Origin: Novosphingobium sp. G106
Lineage (GTDB): Bacteria; Pseudomonadota; Alphaproteobacteria; Sphingomonadales; Sphingomonadaceae
Direction of reading: 5' to 3'
Length of the DNA: 64,000 nucleotides
Assembly: GCF_019075875.1 (NCBI RefSeq)
Contig: NZ_JAHOOZ010000001.1
Coordinates: 3,410,001 to 3,474,000 of the forward strand
The notes beneath the pieces were generated by a model, which worked only from the letters and a program-made list of their open reading frames with translations, had not been told where the DNA came from and did not search any database. Shown piece by piece: positions 32,884 through 41,557 of the stretch. Numbering within the stretch: the first letter of the stretch is position 1; each line of letters opens with the position of its first letter. The position numbers were made by a program, and so were the translations under genes.

Positions 32884-34362
32884 ATGGCGACGACGTACCA
32901 GCTATTCATCGACGGCAAATGGCGCGCGGCTGCGGACGGCGGCACGATGCCGGCGATCAACCCCTACAACCAGGAGGTCCACGCCGAGATCCCCGTCGCC
33001 ACCGCCAGCGACGTCGAGGAAGCCATCGCCGCCGCCCGCCGCGCCTTCGCCGCGGTCTGGTCGAAGACCACGCCCGGCGAGCGCGCCAAGCTGCTCAACA
33101 AGGCCGCCGACCTGATCGACGCCAATGCCGAACGCATGGCGCTGCTCGAGACCACCGACAACGGCAAGGTGATCCGCGAGACGAGCACCCAGATGGGCTA
33201 TGCCGCGCGCATCTTCCGCTATTACGCCGGCTGGGCCGACAAGATGCACGGCGACGTGATCCCGCTCGACCAGAAGGACACGCTCGATTTCGCGATCCGC
33301 GTGCCCTACGGCGTCGTCGCGTGCGTCACCGCCTGGAACTCGCCCGTCGCGATCCTGACCAACACGCTCCCCGCCGCGCTCGCCGCGGGCAACTGCGTTA
33401 TCCTGAAGCCCAGCGAGCACGCCTCGACCACCACGCTCGAAGTCGCCAAGCTCTGCGAGCAGGCCGGCTTTCCCGCGGGCGTCGTCCAGGTTGTCACCGG
33501 CGCGGGCGATGTCGGCGCGGCGCTGACCGGCTCCACGGGGGTCGACAAGATCAGCTTCACCGGCAGCCCCGGAGTGGGCCGCCTGATCGCCGCCAAGGCA
33601 GGCGCGAACCTCAAGCCGGTGACGATGGAACTCGGCGGCAAGAGCCCCAACATCGTGTTCGACGACGCCGATTTCGACCGCGCGCTGGTCGGCGCGCTCG
33701 CCGGCATCTTCGGCGCCACCGGGCAGACCTGCATCGCCGGCTCGCGCCTGCTCGTCCAGCGTGGCATCTATGACCGCATGGTCGAAGGCCTGGCCGCGCG
33801 CGCCAAACAGATCGTCATGGGCGACCCGCGCCTACCTGAGACCGAGATGGGCACCGCCGCCAACGAGCCGCAGTTCAACAAGATCCTCTCGTTCATCACC
33901 GAGGCCAAGGGCGACGGCGCCCGCCTCGTCGCCGGCGGCGGCCGCGCCGAGGGACCGGGGCTTGAAAAGGGCTTCTTCATCGAGCCGACGATCTTCGCCG
34001 ACGTGAAGAACGAGATGAAGGTCGCCGCCGAGGAGATCTTCGGGCCGGTGCTGTCGATCATCCCCTTCAACGAAGAGGAGGAAGCGATCCAGATCGCCAA
34101 CGACACGCAGTACGGCCTCGCCTCTGGCGTCTGGTCGGAGAACATCAGCCGCTGCCTGCGCATGATGCGTGCGATCCAGAGCGGCGTCGTCTGGGTTAAC
34201 ACCTACCGCGTCGCCGCGCCGCAGGCCCCGTTCGGCGGCATGAAGGATTCGGGCTTCGGCCGCGTCCGCGGCGAGGCAGGTATCCTCGAATTCACCCAGA
34301 CCAAGAACGTGTTCATCGACTTTTCGGGCGACAAGCGCGATCCGTTCTCGATGAAATTCTGA
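32884..34362 (+). CDS. Aldehyde dehydrogenase family protein
   Basis: A 492-residue NAD(P)-dependent aldehyde dehydrogenase. The general base Glu249 is in MELGGKSPN and the nucleophile Cys283 in GQTCIAGSR. The cofactor region has FTGSPGVGRLIA, and the C-terminal FGGMKDSGFGR is typical. The family oxidises aldehydes to acids, or semialdehydes. The ATG at 32884 is chosen because AAGGA stands before it and the conserved N-terminus begins there. A PrpB-like lyase follows after 11 nt, so the pair is co-transcribed. The aldehyde is unknown. Confidence 0.92.
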   Translation: MATTYQLFIDGKWRAAADGGTMPAINPYNQEVHAEIPVATASDVEEAIAAARRAFAAVWSKTTPGERAKLLNKAADLIDANAERMALLETTDNGKVIRETSTQMGYAARIFRYYAGWADKMHGDVIPLDQKDTLDFAIRVPYGVVACVTAWNSPVAILTNTLPAALAAGNCVILKPSEHASTTTLEVAKLCEQAGFPAGVVQVVTGAGDVGAALTGSTGVDKISFTGSPGVGRLIAAKAGANLKPVTMELGGKSPNIVFDDADFDRALVGALAGIFGATGQTCIAGSRLLVQRGIYDRMVEGLAARAKQIVMGDPRLPETEMGTAANEPQFNKILSFITEAKGDGARLVAGGGRAEGPGLEKGFFIEPTIFADVKNEMKVAAEEIFGPVLSIIPFNEEEEAIQIANDTQYGLASGVWSENISRCLRMMRAIQSGVVWVNTYRVAAPQAPFGGMKDSGFGRVRGEAGILEFTQTKNVFIDFSGDKRDPFSMKF

Positions 34363-34373
34363 TCGGAGCGAAA

Positions 34374-35288
34374 ATGACCTATCTCGTCGCCGACGACCTT
34401 CCGACCGAGCCCGCCGGCCTGCGCTTCCGCAGGCTGTTGGAAGGCCCCGGCATTGCCCAGCTGCCGGGGGCCTACAACGGGCTTTCGGCGCTCCAGGCCA
34501 AGGCGGCGGGGTTCGACGGGCTCTACCTGTCGGGCGCGGCGATGTCGGCGCAGATGGGCTTGCCCGACCTCGGGATCATGACGATCGACGACGTCAGTTT
34601 CTTCATCCGCCAGGTCACTCGCGCGAGCGGCCTGCCCGTGCTGGTCGACGGCGACACCGGCTTCGGCGAAGCGCTCAACGTCATGCAGATGGTCCGCGCC
34701 TTCGAGGACGCGGGCGCCGGCGCCGTGCAGATCGAGGACCAGCTTCTCCCCAAGAAGTGCGGCCACCTCAACGACAAGAAGCTCGCCCCGGCGGCGGACA
34801 TGGCGGCCAAGGTGGCGGCGGCGCGCAAGGCGCGCCGGCACCTCTACATCGTCGCCCGCACCGACGGGCTCGAGCGCGAAGGCCTCGACGGCGCGATCGC
34901 CCGCGCCAAGCTCTATGTCGAGGCCGGGGCTGATGCGATTTTCCCCGAGGCGCTCAACGATGCCGAGGCCTTCGCGCGCTTCGCTGCCGAAGTGAAGGTC
35001 CCGCTGCTCGCCAACATGACCGAGTTCGGCAAGACCCCCTTCATGACCGCACAGCAGTTCGAAGCGCTCGGCTACAAGATGGTCATCTGGCCGGTCAGCG
35101 CGCTGCGCTGCGCGGCCAAGGCGCACGAGGAGCTCTATGCCACCTTGCGCAGCGAAGGCTGGACCAAGCCGCTGGTCGACAGGATGCAGACCCGCGCCGA
35201 GCTTTACGCGACGATCGGCTATCACGCCTACGAGGAACTCGACGGCACGATCGCGCGGTCGTTGATCCCGAACGGGAATCCGGAGTAG
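34374..35288 (+). CDS. prpB: Isocitrate lyase/PEP mutase family, PrpB-like
   Basis: A 304-residue TIM-barrel lyase. The Mg-binding DGDTGFG and catalytic KKCGH are in the order seen in 2-methylisocitrate lyase (PrpB), which splits 2-methylisocitrate to pyruvate and succinate. LVARTDGLEREGLDGAIARA also fits the family. The N-terminal GLYLSGAAMSAQMGLPDLG matches PrpB and related carboxyphosphonoenolpyruvate-like enzymes. It is co-transcribed with an aldehyde dehydrogenase, and an MmgE/PrpD gene is divergent. PrpC is missing, so classical propionate catabolism is not shown and an alternative C-C lyase role remains possible. Confidence 0.78.
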   Translation: MTYLVADDLPTEPAGLRFRRLLEGPGIAQLPGAYNGLSALQAKAAGFDGLYLSGAAMSAQMGLPDLGIMTIDDVSFFIRQVTRASGLPVLVDGDTGFGEALNVMQMVRAFEDAGAGAVQIEDQLLPKKCGHLNDKKLAPAADMAAKVAAARKARRHLYIVARTDGLEREGLDGAIARAKLYVEAGADAIFPEALNDAEAFARFAAEVKVPLLANMTEFGKTPFMTAQQFEALGYKMVIWPVSALRCAAKAHEELYATLRSEGWTKPLVDRMQTRAELYATIGYHAYEELDGTIARSLIPNGNPE

Positions 35289-35306
35289 CCGGGCCTCCGC
35301 ACGCCG

Positions 35307-35410
35307 CGTCACCCCTGCGCAGGCAGGGGCCTATCTAAGCCCTCGTTTTCAATGCTAGGGCACCGTCCGAACGCAAAGTCATCTGGGCCCCTGCCTGCGC
35401 AGGGGCGACG
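35307..35410. repeat. Paired palindromic intergenic repeat, copy B
   Basis: A second copy of the element at 4271-4374. Left arm 35307-35332 (CGTCACCCCTGCGCAGGCAG...) and right arm 35385-35410 are inverted, with the same CCCCTGC-CTGC-GCAGGGG core and total length of about 104 bp. The central 52 bp differ from copy A. It sits between the PrpB-like gene and the next gene, whose GTG start lies 10 nt beyond the right arm. Confidence 0.78.
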
Positions 35411-35419
35411 GGGAGTGGA

Positions 35420-36718
35420 GTGGTGGACTCGGTCATAGGCGACAGCACGGGCGTCTCAATCCCCGCCCATCCCGATGCCCTGCGTGCCGCCGGCGCCGAC
35501 TTCCTGACGCAGGCGTTCCGTGCCTTCGGTTCGCTGAGCCCTGACAACGCCGTGGCGCGCATCACCGCCATCGAACCCTGCCACGCCGGCAATTCCGGCC
35601 AGAAGCTGCTCCTGACGGTCGAATACGCGCGTCCTGACCCCACGCTCCACACCGATCTCTTCATCAAGATGTCGCGCGACTTCGCCGACGCCTTCCGCGA
35701 CCGGCGCAAGTACGAGCTCGAAGCCGAAGTCCGCCTCGCCGCGCTGTCGCGGCTGCCGGCTTTCCCGGTCCACGTCGCCAAGCCCTATTTCGCCGATTTC
35801 GACCACGAGAGCGGCACCGGCATCCTGATCACCCAGCAAATCGCCTTCGGCCAGGACGGGATCGAGCCGCTGCGCGCCAAATGCATGGACCGCCTGCTGC
35901 CCAACGCGCTCGAGCACTACCAGGCCACGCAGACGGCGCTGGCCTCGCTGGTCGGCGCCCAGCATGCGGGCTGCCTCTCGCCGGAACTGGAGCGCCTGTT
36001 CCCATGGGATGAAGCGACCGCGCTGGCAGACCTGCCTATCCCCTGGAACGAAGCGCAGATAGGTGAAAAAGTCGCCGCCATCGGCGCCCTGATCGCAAGC
36101 AGCCCGCAGCTCTTCCCTCCGGCCGTCACCGCACCAGAATTCATCGCCCGCCTGGAACGCGATGCGGTGGCTATCATCCGCCACGAAGCCGCGGTGCGCC
36201 GCTTCCTGTGCAGCGATCCGCGTTTCGTCGCGCTGACCCACTGGAACACCCACATCGACAATGCCTGGTTCTGGCGCGACGCGGCGGGCGTGCTCCAGTG
36301 CGGCCTGCTCGACTGGGGCATGGTCCGGCAGATGAACTTCGCCTACGGCATCTGGGGCGGCCTGTCCGGCGCCGAAGCGGCGATGCTGGAGGACCATCTC
36401 GGCGATCTGCTCGCGCTGTTCGCCCGCGAACTTGCCGCGCGTGGCGGGCCGTCGCTGCCGCTCGATCTGCTCGGTCTGCATTTCGATCTATCGGTGGCCA
36501 TGATCGGCCTTGCGATGATGATGGACCTGCCCGCGCTGATCGCCGCGCGCCTGCCCGAAGCCGCCCGCGCCAGCGGGCCGCACGACCCGCTGATCGAGCA
36601 GGATCCGGTGGTCCGCGGCTTCCTCCACGTCTCGACCAACTTCCTCGACACCTGGGCCCGCCGCGATTTCGGCGCGAGCCTCGATAGGATGCTTGAGATC
36701 GGCGGGACCGCGCCCTAG
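35420..36718 (+). CDS. Phosphotransferase (kinase-fold) family protein
   Basis: A 432-residue protein resembling aminoglycoside/choline-kinase-like phosphotransferases. The catalytic-loop analogue is LTHWNTHIDNAWFW, where the usual HGDxHxxN has become HWNTHIDN. The DFG-like GLLDWGMVRQ follows with its metal-binding Asp. The first part has a nucleotide-lobe feel (SGQKLLLTVEYA, LFIKMSRDF). The missing catalytic Asp of the HGD motif makes true kinase activity doubtful. The start is a GTG at 35420, directly after repeat copy B, with GGGAG close by. It leads a group with a VOC, LLM and SDR gene. Similar proteins occur in sphingomonad catabolic loci; function unknown. Confidence 0.72.
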   Translation: MVDSVIGDSTGVSIPAHPDALRAAGADFLTQAFRAFGSLSPDNAVARITAIEPCHAGNSGQKLLLTVEYARPDPTLHTDLFIKMSRDFADAFRDRRKYELEAEVRLAALSRLPAFPVHVAKPYFADFDHESGTGILITQQIAFGQDGIEPLRAKCMDRLLPNALEHYQATQTALASLVGAQHAGCLSPELERLFPWDEATALADLPIPWNEAQIGEKVAAIGALIASSPQLFPPAVTAPEFIARLERDAVAIIRHEAAVRRFLCSDPRFVALTHWNTHIDNAWFWRDAAGVLQCGLLDWGMVRQMNFAYGIWGGLSGAEAAMLEDHLGDLLALFARELAARGGPSLPLDLLGLHFDLSVAMIGLAMMMDLPALIAARLPEAARASGPHDPLIEQDPVVRGFLHVSTNFLDTWARRDFGASLDRMLEIGGTAP

Positions 36719-36743
36719 CCTCCCGCCGAAACGGGAGAGCATC

Positions 36744-37232
36744 ATGTTCCTGCAAGGCCATTACCAGAACGCCTATGTCACCCACGACATCGACAAGGCG
36801 CGCGACATGCTGTCGGAGCGCTATGGCCTGAAGGACTGGATCAACTTCGAGATGGAGCTGCCGCTCCGCACGCCCGAGGGCGAGCGCCAGCTCGGCGTCA
36901 AGGTCGGCTGCGCCTGGGCGGGATCGCTGCAGATCGAGCTGATCGAGCCGGTCTCGGGCGCGGTCGAACCCTACCTGCCCTATCTTCCGGCCGACAAGAG
37001 CGACTTCACCCCGCGCTTCCACCACATCTCGCTGCGCCGTGACGACTACGACGCTATGCAGGCCGAGATTGCCCGGCTGGGCCTGCCCTTCGTCTGCGAA
37101 GGCGGCATTCCCGACCTGCTCTACACCTATGTCGATGGGCGCAGCACCTTCGGCCACTACGTCGAATTCGTCTGGGCCTCGGAAGCCGGCTGGAAGATGA
37201 TCGGCTGGCCCGAGGGACGCCCGGTGATCTGA
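36744..37232 (+). CDS. VOC-family (glyoxalase-like) protein
   Basis: A 162-residue vicinal-oxygen-chelate protein. It has GHYQNAYVTHDIDKARDML at the N-terminus, the central LQIELIEPVSGA, HHISLRRDDYDAM opening the second half, and FGHYVEFVW as the closing strand with a Glu in the ligand position. The ATG at 36744 follows GGGAGAG. It lies 25 nt after the kinase-fold gene and 36 nt before the LLM gene, in the same direction. Likely an isomerase, lyase or dioxygenase step in the local pathway; the exact reaction is not deducible. Confidence 0.82.
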   Translation: MFLQGHYQNAYVTHDIDKARDMLSERYGLKDWINFEMELPLRTPEGERQLGVKVGCAWAGSLQIELIEPVSGAVEPYLPYLPADKSDFTPRFHHISLRRDDYDAMQAEIARLGLPFVCEGGIPDLLYTYVDGRSTFGHYVEFVWASEAGWKMIGWPEGRPVI

Positions 37233-37268
37233 CGACGACTTGCTTTTCAAGGTTCTGGGAGAAGAAGA

Positions 37269-38249
37269 ATGCTGTTCCGCACCGCGCTGATGTTCGATCT
37301 GCGCTCCGCCGATTTCGGCATCCCGCACGAGGAACTCTATCCCTCGGCGCTCGAGATGATCGAATATGCCGACCGGCAGGGCTTCGACAACATCATCCTG
37401 GCCGAACACCACGGCTCGCCCGACGGCTATTGCCCGGTGCCGGCGGTATTCGCCGCGGCGGCGGGCGCGCGGACCAGGGACATCATGATCACGCTCTGCG
37501 CGCTGGTCCTGCCGCTGCACGATCCCGTGAAGATCGCCGAGACCATCGCGGTGACCGACCTGATCTGCGGCGGCCGCCTGCACACGGTGCTGGCTGCGGG
37601 CTATGCCGACCACGAGTTCGCCATGTTCCGGAAATCGCTCAAGGATCGCGGCCGGGCGATGGACGAGGGGCTGGAGATCATCACCCGCGCGCTGGCCGGC
37701 GAACGCTTCATGGACGGCGACCGCGAGGTCTTCGTGCGCCCGCTGCCCAAAAGGATGCCGCAGCTCTACGTCGGCGGCGGCGTCCCCGCTACCGCGCGGC
37801 GCGCCGCGAAGTTCGGCCTCGGCTTCAACCCGCTGAGCGCGGACCTCGACCCGCTCTATATCGAGGAATGCCGCAAGCTGGGCCGCGAGCCTGGCCCGAT
37901 CTTCGGCCGCTCGGTCGGCACGCATTGCACCGAGGACGTCAAGCAGGCGTGGAAGGACATCGGCGAATATGCGCTGTTCATGGCGAAGGCCTATGCCCGG
38001 ATCAGCGGCACCGATCCCTCGCAGTCCAATTCGCCGCTGTTCGGCCTCGACACGATCGAGAAAGTCCGCGCATCGGGCATGATCCAGATGCTGACGCCCG
38101 ACCAGTGCGTCGAACTGGCCAAGACGCGCCACCTGTCGCTGATGCCGCTGATTTCCGGCCTGTCGCCCGAGATCGGCTGGAAGAGCCTGGAACTGTTCAC
38201 CGCCAAGGCGCTGCCACGGATCAAGGAACTCGGCCGCGTGCCGGCATAA
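37269..38249 (+). CDS. LLM-class flavin-dependent oxidoreductase
   Basis: A 326-residue luciferase-like monooxygenase (TIM-barrel, FMN or F420 dependent). FDNIILAEHHGSPDGY near residue 40 and LTPDQCVELAK near the C-terminus fit, as do the substrate-binding ITLCALVLPLHDPVKIAETIAVTD and the flavin-site GRLHTVLAAGYADHEF. The ATG at 37269 has GGGAGAAGAAG upstream. The SDR gene begins 11 nt later, so the two are coupled. Such enzymes oxidise or reduce C-C or C-heteroatom bonds in catabolism. A partner flavin reductase is not seen. Confidence 0.88.
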   Translation: MLFRTALMFDLRSADFGIPHEELYPSALEMIEYADRQGFDNIILAEHHGSPDGYCPVPAVFAAAAGARTRDIMITLCALVLPLHDPVKIAETIAVTDLICGGRLHTVLAAGYADHEFAMFRKSLKDRGRAMDEGLEIITRALAGERFMDGDREVFVRPLPKRMPQLYVGGGVPATARRAAKFGLGFNPLSADLDPLYIEECRKLGREPGPIFGRSVGTHCTEDVKQAWKDIGEYALFMAKAYARISGTDPSQSNSPLFGLDTIEKVRASGMIQMLTPDQCVELAKTRHLSLMPLISGLSPEIGWKSLELFTAKALPRIKELGRVPA

Positions 38250-38260
38250 GGAGGCAGCCG

Positions 38261-39157
38261 ATGTCCATGCTTCAGGCCCACGCCGGCCTTGCCGGAAAGA
38301 ACGCGGTGCTCGTGGGCGGAGCGACCGGCATCGGGCGCGCCATCGCGCTCAAGCTCGCCGAAGCCGGCGTCAACATCGCCAGCTGCGATAACGACGCCGA
38401 AGGCGTGGCGGCCATCGTTCCCGAAGTGGAAGCCTTCGGCGTCCGCATCGTCTCGGCCGAGGCCGACGTGCGCGACGTCGCCGCGCTCGACGCCTTCTTC
38501 GACCGGGTCGAGGCCGCGTTCGATCACGTCGATATCCTGGTCAATGTAGCCGGCGGCACCAACCGCGGCACTTTCGTCGAGGGGACGCGCGACTACGACG
38601 CCGAGATGATCCGGCTGAACTACGGCTATGTCCTCGACTCCACGCGGCGCACGGTGCCGCTGATCCGCAAGGGTGGAGCGGGCGGCGCGATCGTCAATTT
38701 CACCACGATCGAGGCGCACCGCGGCGCTGCTGGATACGCGGTCTATGCCGGGGCCAAGGCGGCGGTGACCAACTTCACCCGCGCCATGGCGGTCGAACTG
38801 GGCAAGGAGCGCATCCGCGTCAACATCGTCGCGCCCGACACCTCGCCGTCGCGCGCCTATGCCAAGCGCAAGGGTGCGGAGGAAGGCCGCCTGGCGCGCT
38901 ACAACGCCCTGTCCGAAGAGGCCCGCGCCCAGGCCTGGAAGATGTACATCCCGCAGCAGGAGCCGCCCGGTGTCGAGGACCTGGCCAACGCCGTGCTGTT
39001 CCTGGCAAGCGACCTGGCGCGGTCGATCACCGGCCAGGTGCTCCATGTTGACGGCGGCACCTCGGCCTCGATGGGCTTCACCGACTGGCCCTTCGGCGAC
39101 GGCCACGGCCCGGCTGCGGCCCCGGAGACGCTGCACCGGCTGTTCGGCGAGGATTAG
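38261..39157 (+). CDS. SDR-family NAD(P)-dependent oxidoreductase
   Basis: A 298-residue short-chain dehydrogenase/reductase. The cofactor loop is GGATGIGRA, NVAGG marks strand four, and the catalytic YAGAK (Tyr-x3-Lys) follows a Thr/Ser-bearing strand. The C-terminal LHVDGGTSASMGF is typical. The ATG at 38261 is preceded by AAGGAGG, which overlaps the stop region of the LLM gene. A hairpin begins in its stop codon. It is the last gene of the kinase-fold-VOC-LLM-SDR group. It oxidises an alcohol or reduces a ketone of unknown identity. Confidence 0.9.
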   Translation: MSMLQAHAGLAGKNAVLVGGATGIGRAIALKLAEAGVNIASCDNDAEGVAAIVPEVEAFGVRIVSAEADVRDVAALDAFFDRVEAAFDHVDILVNVAGGTNRGTFVEGTRDYDAEMIRLNYGYVLDSTRRTVPLIRKGGAGGAIVNFTTIEAHRGAAGYAVYAGAKAAVTNFTRAMAVELGKERIRVNIVAPDTSPSRAYAKRKGAEEGRLARYNALSEEARAQAWKMYIPQQEPPGVEDLANAVLFLASDLARSITGQVLHVDGGTSASMGFTDWPFGDGHGPAAAPETLHRLFGED

Positions 39158-39180
39158 CGAGTAGTCGGACTCGCGCCTTT
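39157..39180 (+). terminator. Terminator-like hairpin after the SDR gene
   Basis: GCGAGT-AGTCGG-ACTCGC (39157-39174) forms a 6-bp stem overlapping the stop codon, followed by GCCTTTTGC. The tail is short but the position marks the end of the four-gene group. Confidence 0.5.
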
Positions 39181-39289
39181 TGCGGAGAATACACGGAAGC
39201 GGACATTCACACCCCCTGGCCAGGGTTTACCCCAATTCCGGCGGGATGCTCGCCCTCTAGATTTCTGGCATATTCCCAAGGAGTGTGCC

Positions 39290-40699
39290 GTGCCTGAGGC
39301 CAGCCCCAGCCAACGATCGATCGCCGCCGAGAACTACGCCTTCCACGGCGGTTTCCCCAGTGCCGAGACCATCCAGCATGCCTATGACGATGCCGATCTC
39401 TCCCGCGCGATCGAGGCGTACAAGTTCTTCTTCCCGACGGTCTCCTTCGCAGGAACCTTCGCGGGCAACGCGGCCGCCGGCCTCGAGCCCAATCGCGGTT
39501 TCCTCCTGTTGAAGGGGAGTCCTGCCCAAACCGTCCTCACGCCCAACTCCGATACGCCCTACACCGGCGCGGTCATCGACCTGAGCGATGGACCGGTGGT
39601 TTTCGAGATTCCGGCCGGTCCGCTGATGTCGGTCGTGAACGACGCCCATCAACGCTATGTGATGGATATGGGCGTGCCCGGTCCCGACGCGGGAAAGGGC
39701 GGCAAGCATGTGATTCTGCCTCCCGGTTATGAAGGCGCGCTCCCCGAAGGCTGTTTCGCCGGCACTTCCTCGACGAACCGGGTGCTCGCGATGGTGCGCG
39801 CCATTCCGCCGGAGGGCGATGTCGATGCCGCAATCGCCCTGCTCAAGACCGTCAAGTTCTACCGGCTCGGTTCGACCGAGAACCTGGCCGCGCTCAACTG
39901 GATCGACATCGCCGACACCTACGTCCAGTTGACCGCTTTCGATTGGGAGAACACCCTCGAATACTGGCAGGTGCTGCACGGGATCATAGATGGCGAACCG
40001 GTCCATGAGCACTTTCGGATGGAATACGGCCGCCTTGCCACGCTCGGCATCGAGAAAGGCAAGCCATTCGCGCCCGATGCGCGGATGATCGGCATTCTCG
40101 AGCGCGCGGCGCGAACTGCCAATGCGCAGATGCGTGTCCAGTCGTTCGCCGATCGCCGCGAGGATCGGCGGGCCTGGCCCGATCGGCAATGGGAATGGGC
40201 CGGGAAGCGGCCCGAGCCTCATATCTGGGATCTGCCCGGCTACCGCGACCTCGAAGCGCGCGAGAAATGGTTCTTCCAGGCCGCGGTCGAAACCCCGGCG
40301 ATGTTCCGCCGCGACGTGCATGCCGGCTCGCTTTACTGGCTGGGCCTGCGCGACAAGGATGGCGCCTATGTAGACGGGAGCAAGACCTATCGGCTGCGCG
40401 TTCCGCTACCGGTTCCGGCGCACCTGTTCTGGTCGATCACGCTCTACGATCCGGAAACCCGCAGCGAGATCGTCACGACACAAGGCAAGGCAGCACTGCG
40501 GTCACTGTTCGAGCTGAAGGGCATCGGCGGGGACAGCGTCGATATCTATTTCGCGCCCAACACCCCTGCCGGTCACGAGGAGCGCTGGCTCCAGACGCTG
40601 CCCGGCAAGGGCTGGTTCGTCTATTTCCGCATCTATGGCCCCGAAGGCCCCGCATTCCAGGGAAGCTGGAAACCCGGCGACTTGGAACTGGTCGCCTGA
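39290..40699 (+). CDS. DUF1254/DUF1214 domain-containing protein
   Basis: A 469-residue protein with an N-terminal DUF1254 domain (RAIEAYKFFFPTVSF, LTPNSDTPYTGAVIDL) and a C-terminal DUF1214 domain (YRLRVPLPVPAHLFWSITLYDP, NTPAGHEERWLQTLPGKGWF). The pair is common and its biochemical function is unknown. There is no obvious signal peptide, unlike many family members. A GTG start at 39290 has AAGGAG 7 nt upstream. It is a single gene after the SDR-terminated cluster and before a decayed locus. Confidence 0.88.
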   Translation: MPEASPSQRSIAAENYAFHGGFPSAETIQHAYDDADLSRAIEAYKFFFPTVSFAGTFAGNAAAGLEPNRGFLLLKGSPAQTVLTPNSDTPYTGAVIDLSDGPVVFEIPAGPLMSVVNDAHQRYVMDMGVPGPDAGKGGKHVILPPGYEGALPEGCFAGTSSTNRVLAMVRAIPPEGDVDAAIALLKTVKFYRLGSTENLAALNWIDIADTYVQLTAFDWENTLEYWQVLHGIIDGEPVHEHFRMEYGRLATLGIEKGKPFAPDARMIGILERAARTANAQMRVQSFADRREDRRAWPDRQWEWAGKRPEPHIWDLPGYRDLEAREKWFFQAAVETPAMFRRDVHAGSLYWLGLRDKDGAYVDGSKTYRLRVPLPVPAHLFWSITLYDPETRSEIVTTQGKAALRSLFELKGIGGDSVDIYFAPNTPAGHEERWLQTLPGKGWFVYFRIYGPEGPAFQGSWKPGDLELVA

Positions 40700-40741
40700 C
40701 CTGTGCTTGCCCGGATGTCCGTGGAGAATCGGGCCTTCCGC

Positions 40742-41090
40742 TCACACCTTCCCAGCATCGAACGCGTTCCGGCAACTCTCTATCTCCGCCAGGTTCGAAA
40801 CGATCCAGGTTCCCAGCTGCAGAGCCTGACCGCCCAGCGATTCGCCAAGCAAAGTAAGCGCATATTCGACCTGGGGGGGAACGGTGGGGTGGACGGTGCG
40901 AGCGACCATGCCATCGCGCTCGAGCGCGCGGAGCGTCCGGGTCAGCATCTGCTGCGAGATGCCACCGACGGCGTCGCAGCTGGTTGAAGCGCAGCGGCCC
41001 TTCGCGCAGCCTCACGACCACCGGTAAGGTCCAGCGATCGCCGATGCGCGCGAGGTGCTCGGCGATCACGCCGCCGATCCGCTGTCGCAC
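40742..41090 (-). pseudogene. HxlR-family regulator, frameshifted and 5'-truncated
   Basis: The fragment encodes [34 protein letters not shown] in one frame, then, after the frame changes near 40970-40980, [19 protein letters not shown] and [17 protein letters not shown] in another. This is the winged helix of the HxlR family. The two parts are offset by a change of +1 or -2 nt that is not in a homopolymer. The usual N-terminal residues with the Cys are replaced by sequence of a neighbouring azoreductase fragment. It is almost certainly non-functional. Intact homologues are often divergent from azoR, as here. Confidence 0.78.
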
Positions 41091-41319
41091 CTGACGCTAG
41101 ACCGGCTGGCAACCGAGGAAGCAATTGCCGTGCTCGACGAATTCCTCGCGGCCGACATCGTCGTCATCGGCGCACCGATGTACAATTTCGGCCTACCGAG
41201 CCAGCGGTGTCGCAATCGCTCCCGAGCACCGAGAAACGGCCCTGGATGCAGCGCTGGCCTGGATCGACGTCATGGCGCCGACCGCTGGCGACCGTGGCCT
41301 GAACCCAGGCGCTCATTGA
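41068..41319 (+). pseudogene. azoR: FMN-dependent azoreductase fragment with internal deletion
   Basis: From about 41068 the frame reads [16 protein letters not shown] and then [14 protein letters not shown], the flavin-binding part of AzoR/NADH azoreductases. It breaks off near 41205. A second frame then reads [22 protein letters not shown] up to a stop at 41319, matching the C-terminal helix of the same family. So the first third and about 100 internal residues are missing and the ends are out of frame. It abuts the hxlR fragment head to head with the normal intergenic region lost. Confidence 0.72.
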
Positions 41320-41350
41320 AAATCCCCCGCCGGTCACCATATCGGTCCGG

Positions 41351-41492
41351 CTACCAGTGGCACATTGACGGCCTTTCGGCGGTCGAGCGCGCAGGACTTA
41401 GCACGCTCAATCGGAACCGGCGCGTGAGCTACGAGCTCGAGACCGCCCGCCGCGGCAAGACCAGCGTGGTCAACCTCCAGGCGCAGGATTGA
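41351..41492 (+). pseudogene. Cold-shock protein C-terminal remnant
   Basis: The frame reads [13 protein letters not shown], then [23 protein letters not shown] and stops at 41492. This is the C-terminal half of a CspA-like OB fold (compare the intact gene at 46214-46420: ISAVERAGMRTLDKDQKVSYELEKDQRGKMSAVNLQ). The N-terminal RNA-binding motifs (KWFN, GFGFI) are absent. There is no start with a ribosome site. It appears to be a truncated duplicate. Confidence 0.72.
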
Positions 41493-41557
41493 ACATCGTT
41501 TGTATGGGCGGCGCGCAATCGCCGCCCATTGCAACGGATCTACGGAAAGGCACGCCG

